DNA of 64,000 nucleotides, taken from the NCBI GenBank assembly GCA_026686845.1, contig JAIVEN010000008.1, positions 35,592,501-35,656,500 of the forward strand, in the 5' to 3' direction. Shown one piece after another: positions 13,588 through 26,240 of the stretch. Under the pieces are notes generated by a model. The model was not told the origin of the DNA. It did no database searches and saw only the letters and a program-made list of their open reading frames with translations. Source of the stretch: Adenanthera pavonina (Eukaryota; Streptophyta; Magnoliopsida; Fabales; Fabaceae). Each line of letters begins with the position of its first letter. The first letter of the stretch is position 1. Both the position numbers and the translations under genes were made by a program.

Positions 13588-14578
13588 ATATTAAAGAATT
13601 TAATAATGAATATATAGTTGGCCTAAACTTCATCATTTACAAGTCTTCTACTGTTTACAACTGGGATTGTATGAAAAGGTCTCTCGTCATACTGCTGCGT
13701 GTCCCTTTTTCATCAAAGTGTTATGAATAATAATAATAATAATGCAACCAATGCTAAGTATTCTTAAATTTTTTTTTATTTTTTAAGCAAACCACTTATA
13801 ATCCAGAGTTATATTGAACTTCAATTAATTTGGATTGAGTCAAATCAGACTCCAAATGAAAGTAGTTCTCCCTAATGTGTCTTCTCCATACACACGATCT
13901 TGAATTTGAAATATCATACTTTAGCCGAATCTAATCCATTATGTAAGGACACCCATTACTTCTTTGATTCATTTATTACTTTGATTATCTTACTCATTAA
14001 ATTTTATCATAAAAGCATCCAAGAAGAGTATTCTCTAGCCTTTTTAAACTTCATTCCAACAAAAAGAAAAAAAATTAAAAATATATAGAAGCATCCAAGA
14101 AGAGTTTTTGTAGCCTTTTTAAACTTCATTCAAACGAAAAAAAAAACTTATTTCTTTAAAAGATAATCATATTTCTTTAAAAGAATGATATAAGAAATAA
14201 AATTATATCATTATTTTTCTTATTTATAAGATTTGAATGGTCAATCTTACTTTAAATTGAGTTTTTTTAGGGGAAATGATTTTTTTTTGGCCAAAGAATC
14301 TAATCCCTTCCACTATTATTTTTCATTCTTCAGTCATATTATATCATTAATATTAATTATTAATCATGGGTCATTGTCAGAGATCCTGATTACATATTTT
14401 TTCCCTACGCGTATAAAAGGACAACACAAACCTAGTCACCACCTTCACACACCACACACACACACATATCTCGCTGCTCTAACTTTCTCTACCCTCGAAC
14501 GCAAAAGTACTTACCGAAGAAACTCCTAAAATAGAATAAAAGACTAAAAGTGCACATTTTTATTTTATGGATTCTATT
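13588..14578 (+). repeat. Upstream copy (A) of the duplicated PME1-like promoter
   Basis: This segment matches 14575-15160 in order: AAAGAATTTAAT-ATGAATATA; a block ending GGATTGTATGAAAAGGTCTC; AATAATAATAATGCAACC; TTATTACTTTGATTATCTTACTC; CATCCA-GAAG; GATCCTGA; a TATA box; a leader ending AACTCCTAAAATAGA; and finally ATGGATTCTATTAA. Copy A carries about 200 extra bases (13765-13970) and an internal repeat of about 80 bp (14010-14140). It ends just inside the first codons of the gene, at the junction with copy B. Confidence 0.85.
14412..14419 (+). promoter_or_regulatory. TATA box in promoter copy A
   Basis: TATAAAAG lies about 150 bases upstream of the decoy ATG at 14567. It corresponds to the TATA box at 14997 in copy B. 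If still active, transcription would start near 14445. Confidence 0.5.
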
Positions 14579-14632
14579 AAAGAATTTAATTATGAATATA
14601 TGGTTAGCTTAAACTTTATTGTTCTTACATAG
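14567..14632 (+). pseudogene. Decoy copy of the PME1-like start codon (21-codon mini-ORF)
   Basis: ATGGATTCTATTAAA repeats the first five codons of the PME at 15149 (MDSIK) and then runs into copy B of the promoter, giving a 21-residue ORF that stops at 14630-14632. A transcript from the copy A TATA box would carry this as an upstream ORF before the real start 580 bases downstream. The peptide beyond residue 5 is promoter DNA read by chance. Confidence 0.75.
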
Positions 14633-15160
14633 GTTCCAATTGTTTACGACTGGGGGATTGTATGAAAAGGTCTCTCTGCGTGTCCCTTTCATCAAAGCCT
14701 AACGAATAATAATAATGCAACCTATGTTATATTCTTTTATTACTTTGATTATCTTACTCGTTAAATCTTATCATGCAAGCATCCAGGAAGTGTATTCTCT
14801 ACCCTTTTAAACTTATTTTTAAAAATTATATCACTTAAAATTATATAAACATATTTTTTTCAAAAAAATATATAAGAAATAAAATTAAAATTAATTCATA
14901 TATCATTTTTTATTCGTCGATTATATATCATTTATTAATTGTTAATAATTAGTGATTATAAAAGATCCTGACTGCATTTTTTATTTTTTCCCACCTATAT
15001 AAAATGACACCACAAACCTAATGACCAGTTCACCACCTTCATATCTCGCCGCTCTCATCAGTCTTTCTCTATCCTTCAAACGCAAAGGTACTTAATTACT
15101 TACCAGAAGAAACTCCTAAAATAGACTAAAAGTGCACTTTCTCTTTTTATGGATTCTATC
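14575..15160 (+). promoter_or_regulatory. Downstream copy (B) of the duplicated promoter and leader; the functional one
   Basis: This copy directly precedes the real PME start. It has the same order of blocks as copy A but without the 200-base extra segment. The unit boundary is at the shared text TATTAAAGAATTTAAT, so the duplication joined the start of the CDS to the start of the promoter unit. Confidence 0.8.
14997..15005 (+). promoter_or_regulatory. TATA box of the PME1-like gene
   Basis: TATATAAAA lies about 150 bases upstream of the ATG at 15149. Transcription would start near 15030, giving a leader of about 120 bases with a CT-rich part. Confidence 0.6.
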
Positions 15161-18100
15161 AAGTCCTTCAAGGGCTACGGCAAGGTTGATGAGCTCGAGC
15201 AGAGAGCTTTCCAGAAGAAGTCACGCCGGCGCCTCATTATCCTCGGCGTCTCCTGCGTCATCCTCGTCGCCGCCGTCGTCGCCGCCGTCGCCGCCACCGT
15301 CATTCTCAAGCGCAACCACTCTTCATCTTCTTCCGATTCCCTCCCTCCGACTCAGTTAACTCCGGCCGCGTCGCTCAAAGCTGTCTGTGATGTGACGCAG
15401 TACCCCAGCACGTGCTTGTCCAGCATCTCCTCTCTCCCAAATTCCAACACCACCGACCCGGAGCTTCTCTTTGAGCTCTCTCTCCGAGTTGCCGTTGATG
15501 AGCTCTCGAACCTCTCGAAGCTTCCTTCCAAGCTCAAAGCCAATGTGAAGGATCCGCGGGTTCAGAAGGCGATCGATGTGTGCGGAATCGTGTTCGACGA
15601 TGCTGTGGATCGACTCAACGAGTCGATCTCGTCGCTGGAGACCGCCGGCAACGCTGGGAAGATCCTCTCGCCGTCGAAGATCGGCGACGTTGAGACGTGG
15701 CTGAGCGCGGCGATTACGTACCAGGAGACTTGTTTGGACGCTCTGGAGGAGTTGAATTCCACCGCCGCAAGCGAGATTCTCGGGGATCTGAAAACGGCGA
15801 TGAAGAATTCAACCGAGTTCACGAGCAATAGTTTGTCCATTGTGACGAAGATTCTAGGCCTTCTCTCGAATTTCAATATCCCGATCCATCGCAGGTTGCT
15901 CGGGTTCGGGAGATCCGATTCGGGATTTCCGGATTGGGTTGGCCCGGCGGAGAGGAGGTTGTTGGAGGAGACGAACACAACGACACCGCATGTGGTGGTG
16001 GCAAAGGATAACAGTGGGCAGTATAAGACGATAAAGGAGGCGTTGGCGGGCGTGAAGAAGAAGAGCCCAACGAGGTATGTGATTTATGTGAAGGAAGGGA
16101 TTTACGAAGAGAATATAGATTTGGATAAGAACACATGGAATGTGATGATATACGGCGATGGCAAGACCAAGACCATCATCACCGGTAGCCGGAACTTCAT
16201 CGACGGCACCCCTACTTTTGAGACCGCTACATTCGGTAAGCAAAATATAATTATCTCTACATTTATTATTAATCTTTTTTTTTTCGTAAGATACTATATT
16301 TATTATTTATCTGCTTCGTGTTTTATTTCCTTCTAACATTTTCTTGCCATTACTCTTTGCATGCTTGACAGTTGACAGTTAAATATTGATCAATCAGTTA
16401 AAGATTAGATTAATTAAGACAAATTGAAAAAAATATAAATTGAGAGCATCTGAATTCCTTGCATAGTAACTATTCATTCGGGGACATTGATGTTTCATAA
16501 ATTGATTAAAATTTGAGTTTCAATTTTTTTAAGGTCAATAAAGTTTCGATTTTTGTTAGCTATATGTGCTTCTAAAGTGCTTGAAGTTTAGAGAAGCATT
16601 TTTAAACAGTTTTAATGATAAAAGTTTTATGGGGTATTACATTTAAACTCTCCTCATACTTCATTCTAAAACTTAGCTTTATCTTAACAAGTATATGAAA
16701 TCGTTTAAAAAAATTAGTATCAAGCTTGAAAAATGTTTATTATGTAAAATTTAATGATAAATGTAAGAATTTTATTCAAGGAAACAAGTTTGATTGTTTA
16801 ATAGAGAGAACGTGCAATTTGGAGTCTCTCCTGCCATTCTCCCAGCTGCCCCGCTCCTGCCACATTTTTTTTTCTCTTTTTTATATTTTTATTTTTTGAG
16901 ACCAAAGTTTACAAATAAGAAATTGACTTTTCGACTGATGTAATTATGTAATTATGCAGTTTTTTATTTTACTATGTTTTTTGCTTTATTCGCTACAAAA
17001 CTCTATAATTGTAAAAATCTAGTTTCTACTTTGCAACATTTTATTTTAAAAAAATTTAAAAATTTATTTTTTCATATATAAGTTTTGATTAAAAAAAGAA
17101 AAAAGGGGAGGTAGGAGAAAAACCGCAGGAGACACCCCAGCCTCGAGAACCTGACATATGAAAGACTAGCATAGGTGGTAAATGTTATAAGCAAGTGGTC
17201 ATACATATGTGTCAGGCCAACCCACTTGATATAGAGAAAATGATGAGTCATAATGTGAACGTGGTCTGGAAGCCTCAAATCGCGACTGAAACATCGTTTT
17301 TCCTTTAGGTTTTATTGTTATTTTTTCCTCTGAACAGTGAACGAATCAAAGATCATGATGCTTAATGAAAAATACTAAAGTAGTGTTTGATGGAATATCT
17401 TTGCCACCTGTTTGGTTCATGTCCTACCATGTGCATGTTTGCTTTCAAATTACATGCTTATTCTTATTGTGGTCCCCTTTGGGGTCATGAATCACGGAGA
17501 TCTCAGGCCCAATGTGTAGAGCACGAATGCAATCTTGATCCGAACGGTCGTCTGGTATATTATGACAGTTGACAAACTTAATATTTTCTTTTTATGTTTG
17601 TTAAAAATTTTCAATAAAAATATCATATATGATAATATGAATTTAATAATATGCATTTTTATAATTAATCTGGTTAACTTATTTTTCTGAACTAAACATA
17701 TTTGAAAAAGCTCTTTTTAGTTCTGTCTATTGCTTTTGAGAAAAAAAATAATAAAGTGAAATTTCTTGTTCAATATACTAATATACAATAAGGTTACTTT
17801 TGCTTTTTTTTTTTTTGGAACAAACAGAATACATTACAATGAAGTTACTTTCAAAATTGAAGAGTAATTTATTATTAAACTGTGAACAATATTTTCTTAT
17901 TATATTTGAAATTTTAACCCATGTTTGAAAAATTGGATCAAATTGATCGGTTTGCATAAATGTCAAATCCAATCCAAAAGAAGAGAAAAACTAGTAGATC
18001 ATATAACCAGTGAGAACCAGTTAAAAACCAATCAAATAGGTGAAAATCGGTCTACAATTGGTTTGAACCGGTTATAATTTTTTTTTATTTTTTAATTTTT

Positions 18101-19386
18101 AAGACAAAATAATATTATTTTTAATATTAAATAATATTATTTTTGTATAAAATTTTTTTTAACATTATAATATTATATAAACATTATTATGATACATAAT
18201 TATTAATAATGATAAATTTATTTAATAAATAATATAAAAATAAAATATTAGTTGACTATTTTATATTTAATATATAATTATATATAAATATTAACTTATT
18301 TATATTTTACCATTAGATTATCAAATTTATTAATAATTTTTAATACTATATAACATAAAATTAAGAAAAATTATTAATTTAATTATTTTCAATTATAGGT
18401 AACCCATTAAACTTTGAATCATTCCGTTAACCCACTCAAACACCTGCAGATTTTTAATACAGTGGTTTTAACTACAAAATTTCACGACAAATATGCAGAA
18501 AACTTGGCCAAGTTTGAGGAAGTCTTAAAAGAATTGGTTATTGTGCCAGCGATATGATATTGATTTATGGCTTGGATGTGGCTTTGGTACTTTCCGTAGA
18601 AAAGAAGAGACCATCCAAATTTATTTTACGATGGCAGTGTTCATATGCCTTTCAGACATATTAATGGTATGATTACTAGATCTAACTCAATCCTTTTGAT
18701 ATCCAGCCGTCAAGGGTAAGGGATTCATCGCCAAAGACATAGGGTTCAACAACTCCGCCGGAGCAGCGAAGCACCAGGCGGTGGCCTTCCGATCAGGCTC
18801 CGACCAATCCGTGTTCTTCAGGTGCTACTTCGACGGCTTCCAAGACACTCTCTACGCCCACTCCAATCGTCAATTCTACCGAGAATGTGACATCACCGGC
18901 ACCATCGACTTCATCTTCGGTAATGCGGCCGTCGTCTTCCAGAACTGCAACATCAAGCCGAGACAACCCTTGCCAAACCAATTCAACACCATCACGGCTC
19001 AGGGCAAAAAGGATCCGAACCAGAACACCGGAATAATCATCCAGAAATCCTCCGTCTCTTCGCTCGACAATCTCACCGCTCCCACGTACCTTGGTCGGCC
19101 ATGGAAGGAGTATTCGACCACGGTGATCATGCAGTCTAATATCGGGTCATTCTTGGACCCGGTGGGTTGGAAGGAATGGGTGCCTGGCGTGGAGCCCGCA
19201 AGCACCATATTCTATTCGGAGTATAAGAATTCGGGATCCGGATCGGGTGTGGATAAGAGGGTCAAATGGGCGGGTTATAAGTCGAGCTTGTCGGACGATG
19301 AGGCGGCGAAGTTCACGGTTCAGTCTTTCATCCAAGGAAGTGACTGGTTACCGGATACTACTGTGGAGTTCGAGTCCACATTATAA
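15149..19386 (+). CDS. Type-I pectin methylesterase with PMEI pro-domain (PME1-like)
   Basis: Two exons, 15149-16235 and 18707-19386, joined in phase 1 (G|GTAAGC ... TCCAG|), encode 588 residues. The N-terminus MDSIKSFKGYGKVDE is the hallmark of Arabidopsis PME1 and its relatives. A hydrophobic segment lies at 29-53 and the PMEI domain at about 70-240. Processing motifs are RRLL at 248-251 and RRLL at 269-272, and the PME domain starts at about 280. Active-site residues are all there: Q386, Q408, D409 in QDTLY, D430 in DFIFG, R493 W495 in GRPWKEY. The intron sits at exactly the same codon as in the upstream PME, so the two are old tandem duplicates. It acts on cell-wall homogalacturonan. The duplicated promoter may change its expression. 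The frame is intact. Confidence 0.95.
16236..18706 (+). other. Single 2.5-kb intron of the PME1-like gene
   Basis: GTAAGC donor and ATCCAG acceptor. It contains the dispersed repeat at about 17885-18450. No coding sequence was recognised in the rest. Confidence 0.8.
17885..18450. repeat. Dispersed AT-rich repeat with CCGGT-type flanks, copy 1
   Basis: An AT core (about 18070-18370) contains ATTATTATGAT-CAT-ATTATTAATAATGATAAATTTA and TAATAAATAATATAAAAATA. It is flanked on the left by ACCAGTTAAAAACCAATC and GGTTTGAACCGGTTA. The same core and flanks recur at 47745-48365. It is probably a non-autonomous DNA transposon family; no protein is encoded and the exact ends are not clear. Confidence 0.6.
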
Positions 19387-21312
19387 TGGAGTGTTTTCTT
19401 TTTGGGAGGGGAATTTGGATGTTTGTTTGTATTAACACTCTAACTTATATGGGTTAATCACTATATTACACATAATGCTTATACTTATTTTAGTTGAAGC
19501 CACAGTTTGGAAATGTTTTTCACTGTTTGGAATGAAAACATAATTTCTGAGACTCTTGAATGTCCCTTCTTCTCTTATATGTGAAACTAGTATGACAGCA
19601 CCTATGCAATGCACTGGTTCCTCTTTTTCTTTTATACAAAATAAGACTAATAATAATTCATACAACGAGATATATACATTATTACTGACAAAAGGGCCGA
19701 ATCAACCTATAGTAATATGGGCTTGTACATAGGCCGAGTTTAAAAAGGTCATTTTTAAATCATCATAGTTTTTCGAAGTCTAATGAGCTTGCAAGCTGGA
19801 AGTCCATATTTTTAAAAATACTTTTTTGTAATTTTTAAAAAGATTTTTCACATAATAATTTAATTAACACAACTAATTATTACTATTATTCACCAAAATG
19901 AAGATGATATTTAAATTTTATAATTTATATATTACCAACTAAAAAAATAGTATGGTTATGTTTTCTTTTTTGTGCAGGATTGGAAAATTTCAAATTTAGA
20001 ATTGGGAATGTAAAGTATGGTAGTGTGATCAAAATGAGAATATTGTTTAGGATAGGGGAGGGTTTTTGTCTTTTTAAGCAAGTATTAAAAAAATAGAGAA
20101 AAATAAAATAGGCTGACTCATTGAACTTAACCCATATCACCGTATTTAGTATACATCAAATATGATATTATAATAAATGAATAATAATTTTTAGTACATA
20201 ATATATATTCCATATAATAGAATAATAGATATCATCGCATCCAAACTATTTATATATGTCAATTGACAAGTAGAAATTACACAACATCTATTATGTACAA
20301 TATAAACCAAATAAAATAATTTCTTACAAATGCATGATGATATTTTGAAATCAAATGGCGTAATAATAATTCTCAAGATAAAAAAGTTGAACCCTGCATT
20401 TAATCCAGACATCATTTTTACTTCTAGCACATGCTTACTTACTAATCTAAGCAACAATAATGGGCACTCCCATTGTAAAGCTATTGCATGATTTGTATTG
20501 TCACAATTGTCCTGTATTAGAGTAGTCAACGATCGGACCTTACACTCCATATTGTACTCGTAATCCATGCGCACAATGCAAAAAATTGGGAGTTTAGAGA
20601 ATGACTAATCAAAATGAAATAGAAGCAGAGAATAGCAGGAAAGCAAATGTATGTGAAATTTGAATATTACAATTATTTAATGAATAGTAAATAAGAAAAA
20701 GTGAGATCCGCAACCTGAGTCCTTTCGAACTCTTCTTGAGTTGCCATCTCTTCACCTGTGGTCTTTCTATGTATGTATAGAGGTGCCACAACATATACTA
20801 TTTGATGTAGTTTCAAATTCAAAAAATTTTCAAATATTAATTATTGATTTGATATCTATTTTATATGTAAAAAAAACATGTTTCAAACTATTGCACCAAC
20901 TCAACAACTAATTCAAATTTGGAAATTTTTGCATAGAGTATTAATATGGCAGCTAAGGTGTCAATTACATTATTATTTAATAAGGGGATATATATATATA
21001 TATAAGCTGATTTGTTATTGATTCATTGCTTTAATTTGAAAAAAAAAGTATATTGAATAATTAATCAGTGCATTAATTATGAAATATTTTCAAATTTCAT
21101 CTAGCTCGTCATGTCATAGTTTTCAAATCAAATAAATCAAATGCATGAATATTTAATTTCTTTTTTTACCAAATGACTATTTCAAATCAAGTGACAGCTC
21201 GTGAAATATAAATTCTGAATTTCTGATTGATTCCCAAGCAATGTTTGCGCCGCATATGAAGGAACTGGTTAATATTTTGTTATCACATTCTTTTCTTTTA
21301 GTTGTTGTTTCT
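19387..21312. other. Intergenic DNA downstream of the PME pair
   Basis: PME 3' flank followed by AT-rich DNA. Open frames near 19925-20794 on the minus strand show no family resemblance. No LTR or primer-binding site for the copia element that follows was recognised here. Confidence 0.4.
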
Positions 21313-24300
21313 TCAATATCTGCCAGCTTGAATTCTGTTCCTATTTTGAATGACACTAATTTCAAGGAATCGAAAAAAAAATATACAAATTGTTTCGGGG
21401 TGTATGGATCTGGACCTTGCATTAAGGACTGAGCAACCTACTTCTCTTACGGATGCAAGTTCCTCTGATGAACCGAGGCACTTTGAGAAGTGGAATTGCT
21501 CAAATCGCATGAGTCTAATAATCATCAAGCATGGCATTCCTGAAGCTTTTAGGGGTGCAGTATCGGATGAGATTACCAATGCTAAGAATTTCCTTGTTGA
21601 AATTGAGAAAAGCTTTGTAAAAAGCGATAAGGCAAAAACAAGTACGCTTTTGCAACACTTAATTTCTATGAAGTATAAAGGCAAAGGAAACATCAGGGAA
21701 TACATCATGGAGATGTCTCACATGGCTGCTAAGCTTAAGGAACTAAAGCTTGAGCTACCCGAGGATTTACTGATGCATTTGGTACTCATATCTCTTCCTG
21801 TGCAACACAATCACTTTAAGGTCAGTTATAACTGCCAGAAGGATAAATGGACTCTTAATGAGCTCATTTCTTATCTTGTGCAAGAGGAAGAGAGGCTGAA
21901 GCAAGATAGCACTGAAAGTGTTAATCTAGCAACCACCTCTAAAAGCAAAGGCAAAAAGAGAAAGAGATTTGAGGCCGCTAAGGGTCCAGATCAGAAGAAA
22001 TATGTCCAGGACAAAGAAAAGTGTTTCTTTTGTAAGGAAACTGGACATCAGAAAAAGGATTGTACCAAGTACCATGCATGGCATGTGAAAAAAAGGCATG
22101 CCTCTTGTTTTTGTTTGTTCTAAGGTTAATTTAGCTTCAGTATTTAGAAACACATGGTGGTTAGATTTTGGTACTACTATTCACATAAGTGTTTCTATGC
22201 AGGGTTGCCTGAGCTACTGAAAGCCAACTGATGCTGAAAGATGCATTTATGTGGGAGGTGGCAAGTCAATAAATGTAGAAGCAATCGATCATTTTAGGTT
22301 ATTATTAAGAACTGGTCATAATTTGGATTTGATAGACACTTTTGTTGTACTGTCATTTAGACGGAATTTGTTTATGTTTCTGAATTGGACAAATTTGGTT
22401 ACTTTTATACATTTGGAGACAATAAAGTTGTAATATCTATTAATTCAAATGTTGTTGGACATGGTTCTTTGATATTTTATGACAATTTATATTTACTTGA
22501 CACGATTGAATCTTATTAAGAAGCCTTGCATGCATCATCACGCGATACTAAGCGTAAAATTAATCAGGAAAATTTGGGGTCATTATGGCACAAACGATTA
22601 GGTCATATTTCTAAACCAAGAGTTGAACGTCTTGTGTGTAATGGTATTTTGAGTAATATAGACTTTACAGACTTTGATATTTGTATTGACTGTATCAAAG
22701 GCAAATAAACCAAAGTTAAAAGAATAGGTGCCTATAGAAGTTTAGATGTCTTAGAATTGATACATACGGACATTTGTGGACCATTTCCTAAACCTTTGTG
22801 GAATGGTCAACAATATTTTGTATCATTCATAGATGATTATTCCAAATATGGGTATCTATATTTGATTCATGAAAAATCAGAGGTCTTGAATATGTTCAAA
22901 ATCTCTAAGACTGAAGTTGAAAATCAACTCAATAAAAAAATTAAGAGCGTTAGATCCGATCATGGTAATGAATACTATGGCAGATATGATGGTTCAGGTG
23001 AACAGCAACCAAGACCATTTGCTAGATTCCTAGAGGAATCGAGAATAGTCCCACAGTACACAATGCCAGGATCGCCTAGCATGAATGGTGTAACTGAGAG
23101 ACGAAACCGGACTTTTTAGGATATGATAAGGAGTATGATTAGTCATTCCACCTTGCCAGAATCACTCTGTGGAGAAGCACTTAAGACGATAGCCTACATT
23201 TTGAATAGAGTGCCAACTAAATCAACTACTAAAACACCTTATGAGCTTTGAACAGGACGAAAACCTAGTCTTAAGCACTTTCACATTTGGGGATGTCCAG
23301 CTGAAGCACACCCTTATAGGCCTCAAGAAAAGAAGCTAGACTCCAAAACAGTTAGTTACTTTATTGGCTACTCTGAACGGTCTAGGGGCTATAAGTTTTA
23401 TGATCCCACGCTTAAGACAATATTTGATACAGGAACTGCACGGTTCTGAGGATGTCGAGTTTGGGGGGGAAAATAAGGTAAAAAACATTACCTTTGAGGA
23501 GGAATTGGACTCAATTTTTGAACCAATTACTGCAATTACTTCTGAACATATACAGGTTACCATACCTGTTGTTGTACAAGAAGTAAATTCAGAACCTCAA
23601 CAGGATAATGTTGATCAAAACCCCATTTAAGATGAGGTATTTGTTCTTATGGAACAAACTCAACAACCTCAATAACCACTTTCATCGCGTAGATTTACTG
23701 GAGAAAAAAGAAAAGCAATTTCGGATGACTTTGTTGTGTTCCTTCAAGAACATGATGGAGAAAATGGTATGGTGGATGATGATCCAATCAATGTCCATCA
23801 AGCCATGTAAGATCATTACTCACAAAAGTGGATTGAAGTAATGAATGAGGAGTATAAGTCCATGCAAGACAATAGAGTTTGGGAACTTGTCCCATTACCA
23901 AGAGGTGCAAAACCATTGGTTGCAAATGGAAATTTAAAACCAAACAGGAAGCAAACGGTAATGTGAAAAGATATAAGGCTCATCTTGTGGCAAATGGCTT
24001 TACTCAAAACAAAGGGATTGACTATAAAGAGATTTTCTCTTTGGTTTGCACAAAATATTCTTTTAGGACAATCATGGTCTTAGTTGCGTATTTTTATCTC
24101 GAGCTTCATTAGATGGATGTCAAAACGGTGTTTCTCAATGGAGACATTGATGAAACAATATATATGGTGCAGGCAGAAAACTTTGTGTTGGGAGACCCAA
24201 AGAAGATGGTTTGCAAATTGACTAAATCCATCTATGGACTCAAGCAAGCTTCCCGACAGTGGTACCACAAATTTCATCAAGTGATTATCTCATTTGGTTT

Positions 24301-25363
24301 TGAAGTAAACCTTGTGGATAATTGTGTGTATAAAAAATTCAGTGGAAGTAAATTCATATTTTTGGTTTTGTATGTGGATGACATATTACTATCCATTAAT
24401 GATGTAGGTGTACTGAATGAAACCAAGAGATTTCTATCAAAGAATTTTAAGATGAAAGATCTTGGTGAAGCTTCATTTGTATTAGGAATTCAAAAACATC
24501 GAGATCACACTCGAGGTATTCTTGGATTATCATAAAGGAGCCCTATAGAGAAAGTCCTCGAAAGATTTAGCATGCAAGATTGCAAACGGGGTAATACCCT
24601 TGTTACTAAAGGCGACAAGTTCAGCCTCAGCCAGTGCCCTAAATCTTACCTTGAAACTATAGAAATGCAAAAGATTCCCTACCCATTAGCTATTGGGATG
24701 CTGATGTATGCTCAGGTTTGTACGCATCCAGATATTGCGTACATTGTTGGTATGTTAGGCAGATATTTGAGTAACCCTAGAATAGATCATTGGAAAGCAT
24801 TCAAACGGGTTATGCACTATCTAAAAAGAATAAAGGATTACATGCTCATATATCGAAGATCAGATCAGTTGGAGATCATAGGGTATACTGATTCTGATTT
24901 TGTTGGATGTCAAGACAGTAGAAGATCCACATCTGGCTATATTTTTCTGTTGGCTGATGGAGCCATTTCCTAGAGAAGTGCCAAATAGACACTAATAGCT
25001 TCCTCCACCATGGAAGCAAAATTTGTAGCATGTTATGAGGCATCCAATCATGGAATATGGTTGCGAAACTTTGTCACTAGGCTACGTATTTTGGGAAACA
25101 TAGAAAGACCACTGAAGTTGTATTGTATAGTAGGGGCGGCAGTTCTATATTCCAATAACAACTGGAGTTCATCTAAGGCAAAACATATTGATATTAAGTT
25201 CCTAGTTGTGAAAAAAAGAGTACAGAGTTGACAAATATCCATTGAACATATTGGAAAAAACTCCATGATAGCAGATCCTCTTACTAAAGGATTACCACCC
25301 ATGGTCGTTTATGAGCATACTGTTAATATGGGTGTTATTGTGTATGAGGATACTTTAGTATAG
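21313..25363 (+). mobile_element. Decayed Ty1/copia retrotransposon, gag-pol region
   Basis: The order gag-protease-integrase-RT-RNase H is that of Ty1/copia. Gag begins SSISASLNSVPILNDTNFKE and has a frameshift at the A-run near 21372. The CCHC zinc knuckle (CFFCKETGHQKKDC) is at 22021-22065. A protease remnant WWLDFGTTIH follows at about 22153, then the pre-integrase LWHKRLGHIS at 22585 and integrase HTDICGPF with FIDDYSKYGYLY at 22760-22865. RT is at about 23830-24540, with YGLKQAS and YVDDILL. RNase H has TDSDFVGCQDSRRSTSGY at about 24885 and a tail ending DPLTKGLPPM. Many stops break it, for example TAG at 24972 and 24986. No 5' LTR was recognised, so it is dead and probably 5'-truncated. 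Confidence 0.9.
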
Positions 25364-25776
25364 TGGGAGTATATATTTTGTGTTTAATGCAAGAAAGATT
25401 TATATTATGATATTTTCTGATAAAAAATAAAGTTATTCAGTATTTTACTATTGTGTTTCACTCTGATACATTATGCTAAAGTACTTATCTCACTAAAGTA
25501 AAGTAGGACCAGTTGGAAAATAGTCATGTAAAGATCACGTTGCATGCAATTTTCCATGCTACACTTCCTTAATTGATTTATGCCATTTAATTGCATTAGT
25601 ATATGTGACTATTGTTGGGTTTAGTCATACTAAATGTGATGACAACCTCTTTGATCCTATATTGATGAAATCAATGGACCAAATTGTATATATCCTGTAT
25701 ACATAATGCCAAAATTTTGAGCTCATAAAGATAAACACATTTTTATAAAGTTACATTTTGTGGCCCAGTAGGAGAT

Positions 25777-26240
25777 TGCTGGAACTAAAATTTCAGTATG
25801 TGGGGTCACATATGTAAATATTAAAATGTGTGTCTATTATTTAATCAAGCCTAATTAAAGTGATCTAATTAAGAATTCAGTTTTTTTGGCTTAGGGGTAT
25901 ATTTGTTAAGGGAATTAAGTGTAGAAGCCAAAAGTACTATTTCTAATTTGATGAAGGGCCAAATGAGAAATATTACATAAAGGAATAGTCATACCAGTTG
26001 ACTGTAAAAAGAGACGTTGGTTGGTCCTCAGGTTAGATTATCGTAGGATAAATTCTCTGCCTTCCCTTCCAGAGAAGTATCTAAGAACATCCATATTCAC
26101 AACCTAGAAGATCAAACCTAACATTCAATCTCTCAAAATCATCTCTTGAATTTCTCAAAGTCCTATCTTAATTCATGGATTCATTAGGTACGCTTCCGCT
26201 TCATACTTTGTTCTGTTAAATTGATATGGTATAGAATAAG
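25777..26240 (+). mobile_element. 3' LTR of the copia element (partial or diverged)
   Basis: A polypurine-tract-like AGTAGGAGA at 25767-25775 is followed by TGCTGGAACT, a mutated TGTTGG LTR start. The LTR appears to run to about 26210-26240, past TACGCTTCCGCTTCATA, but no clean CA end or target duplication was seen, and there is no 5' partner to compare. The end coordinate is approximate. Confidence 0.55.

Noticed and set aside
14233..14529. 98-residue plus-strand open frame upstream of the PME1-like gene
   Set aside because: It runs through promoter copy A including the TATA box and leader; no coding character.
15562..16243. Minus-strand open frames of 87-138 residues
   Set aside because: Antisense shadows of PME1-like exon 1.
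20191..20574. 127-residue minus-strand open frame
   Set aside because: AT-rich chance frame, no motif, no splice-compatible neighbours.
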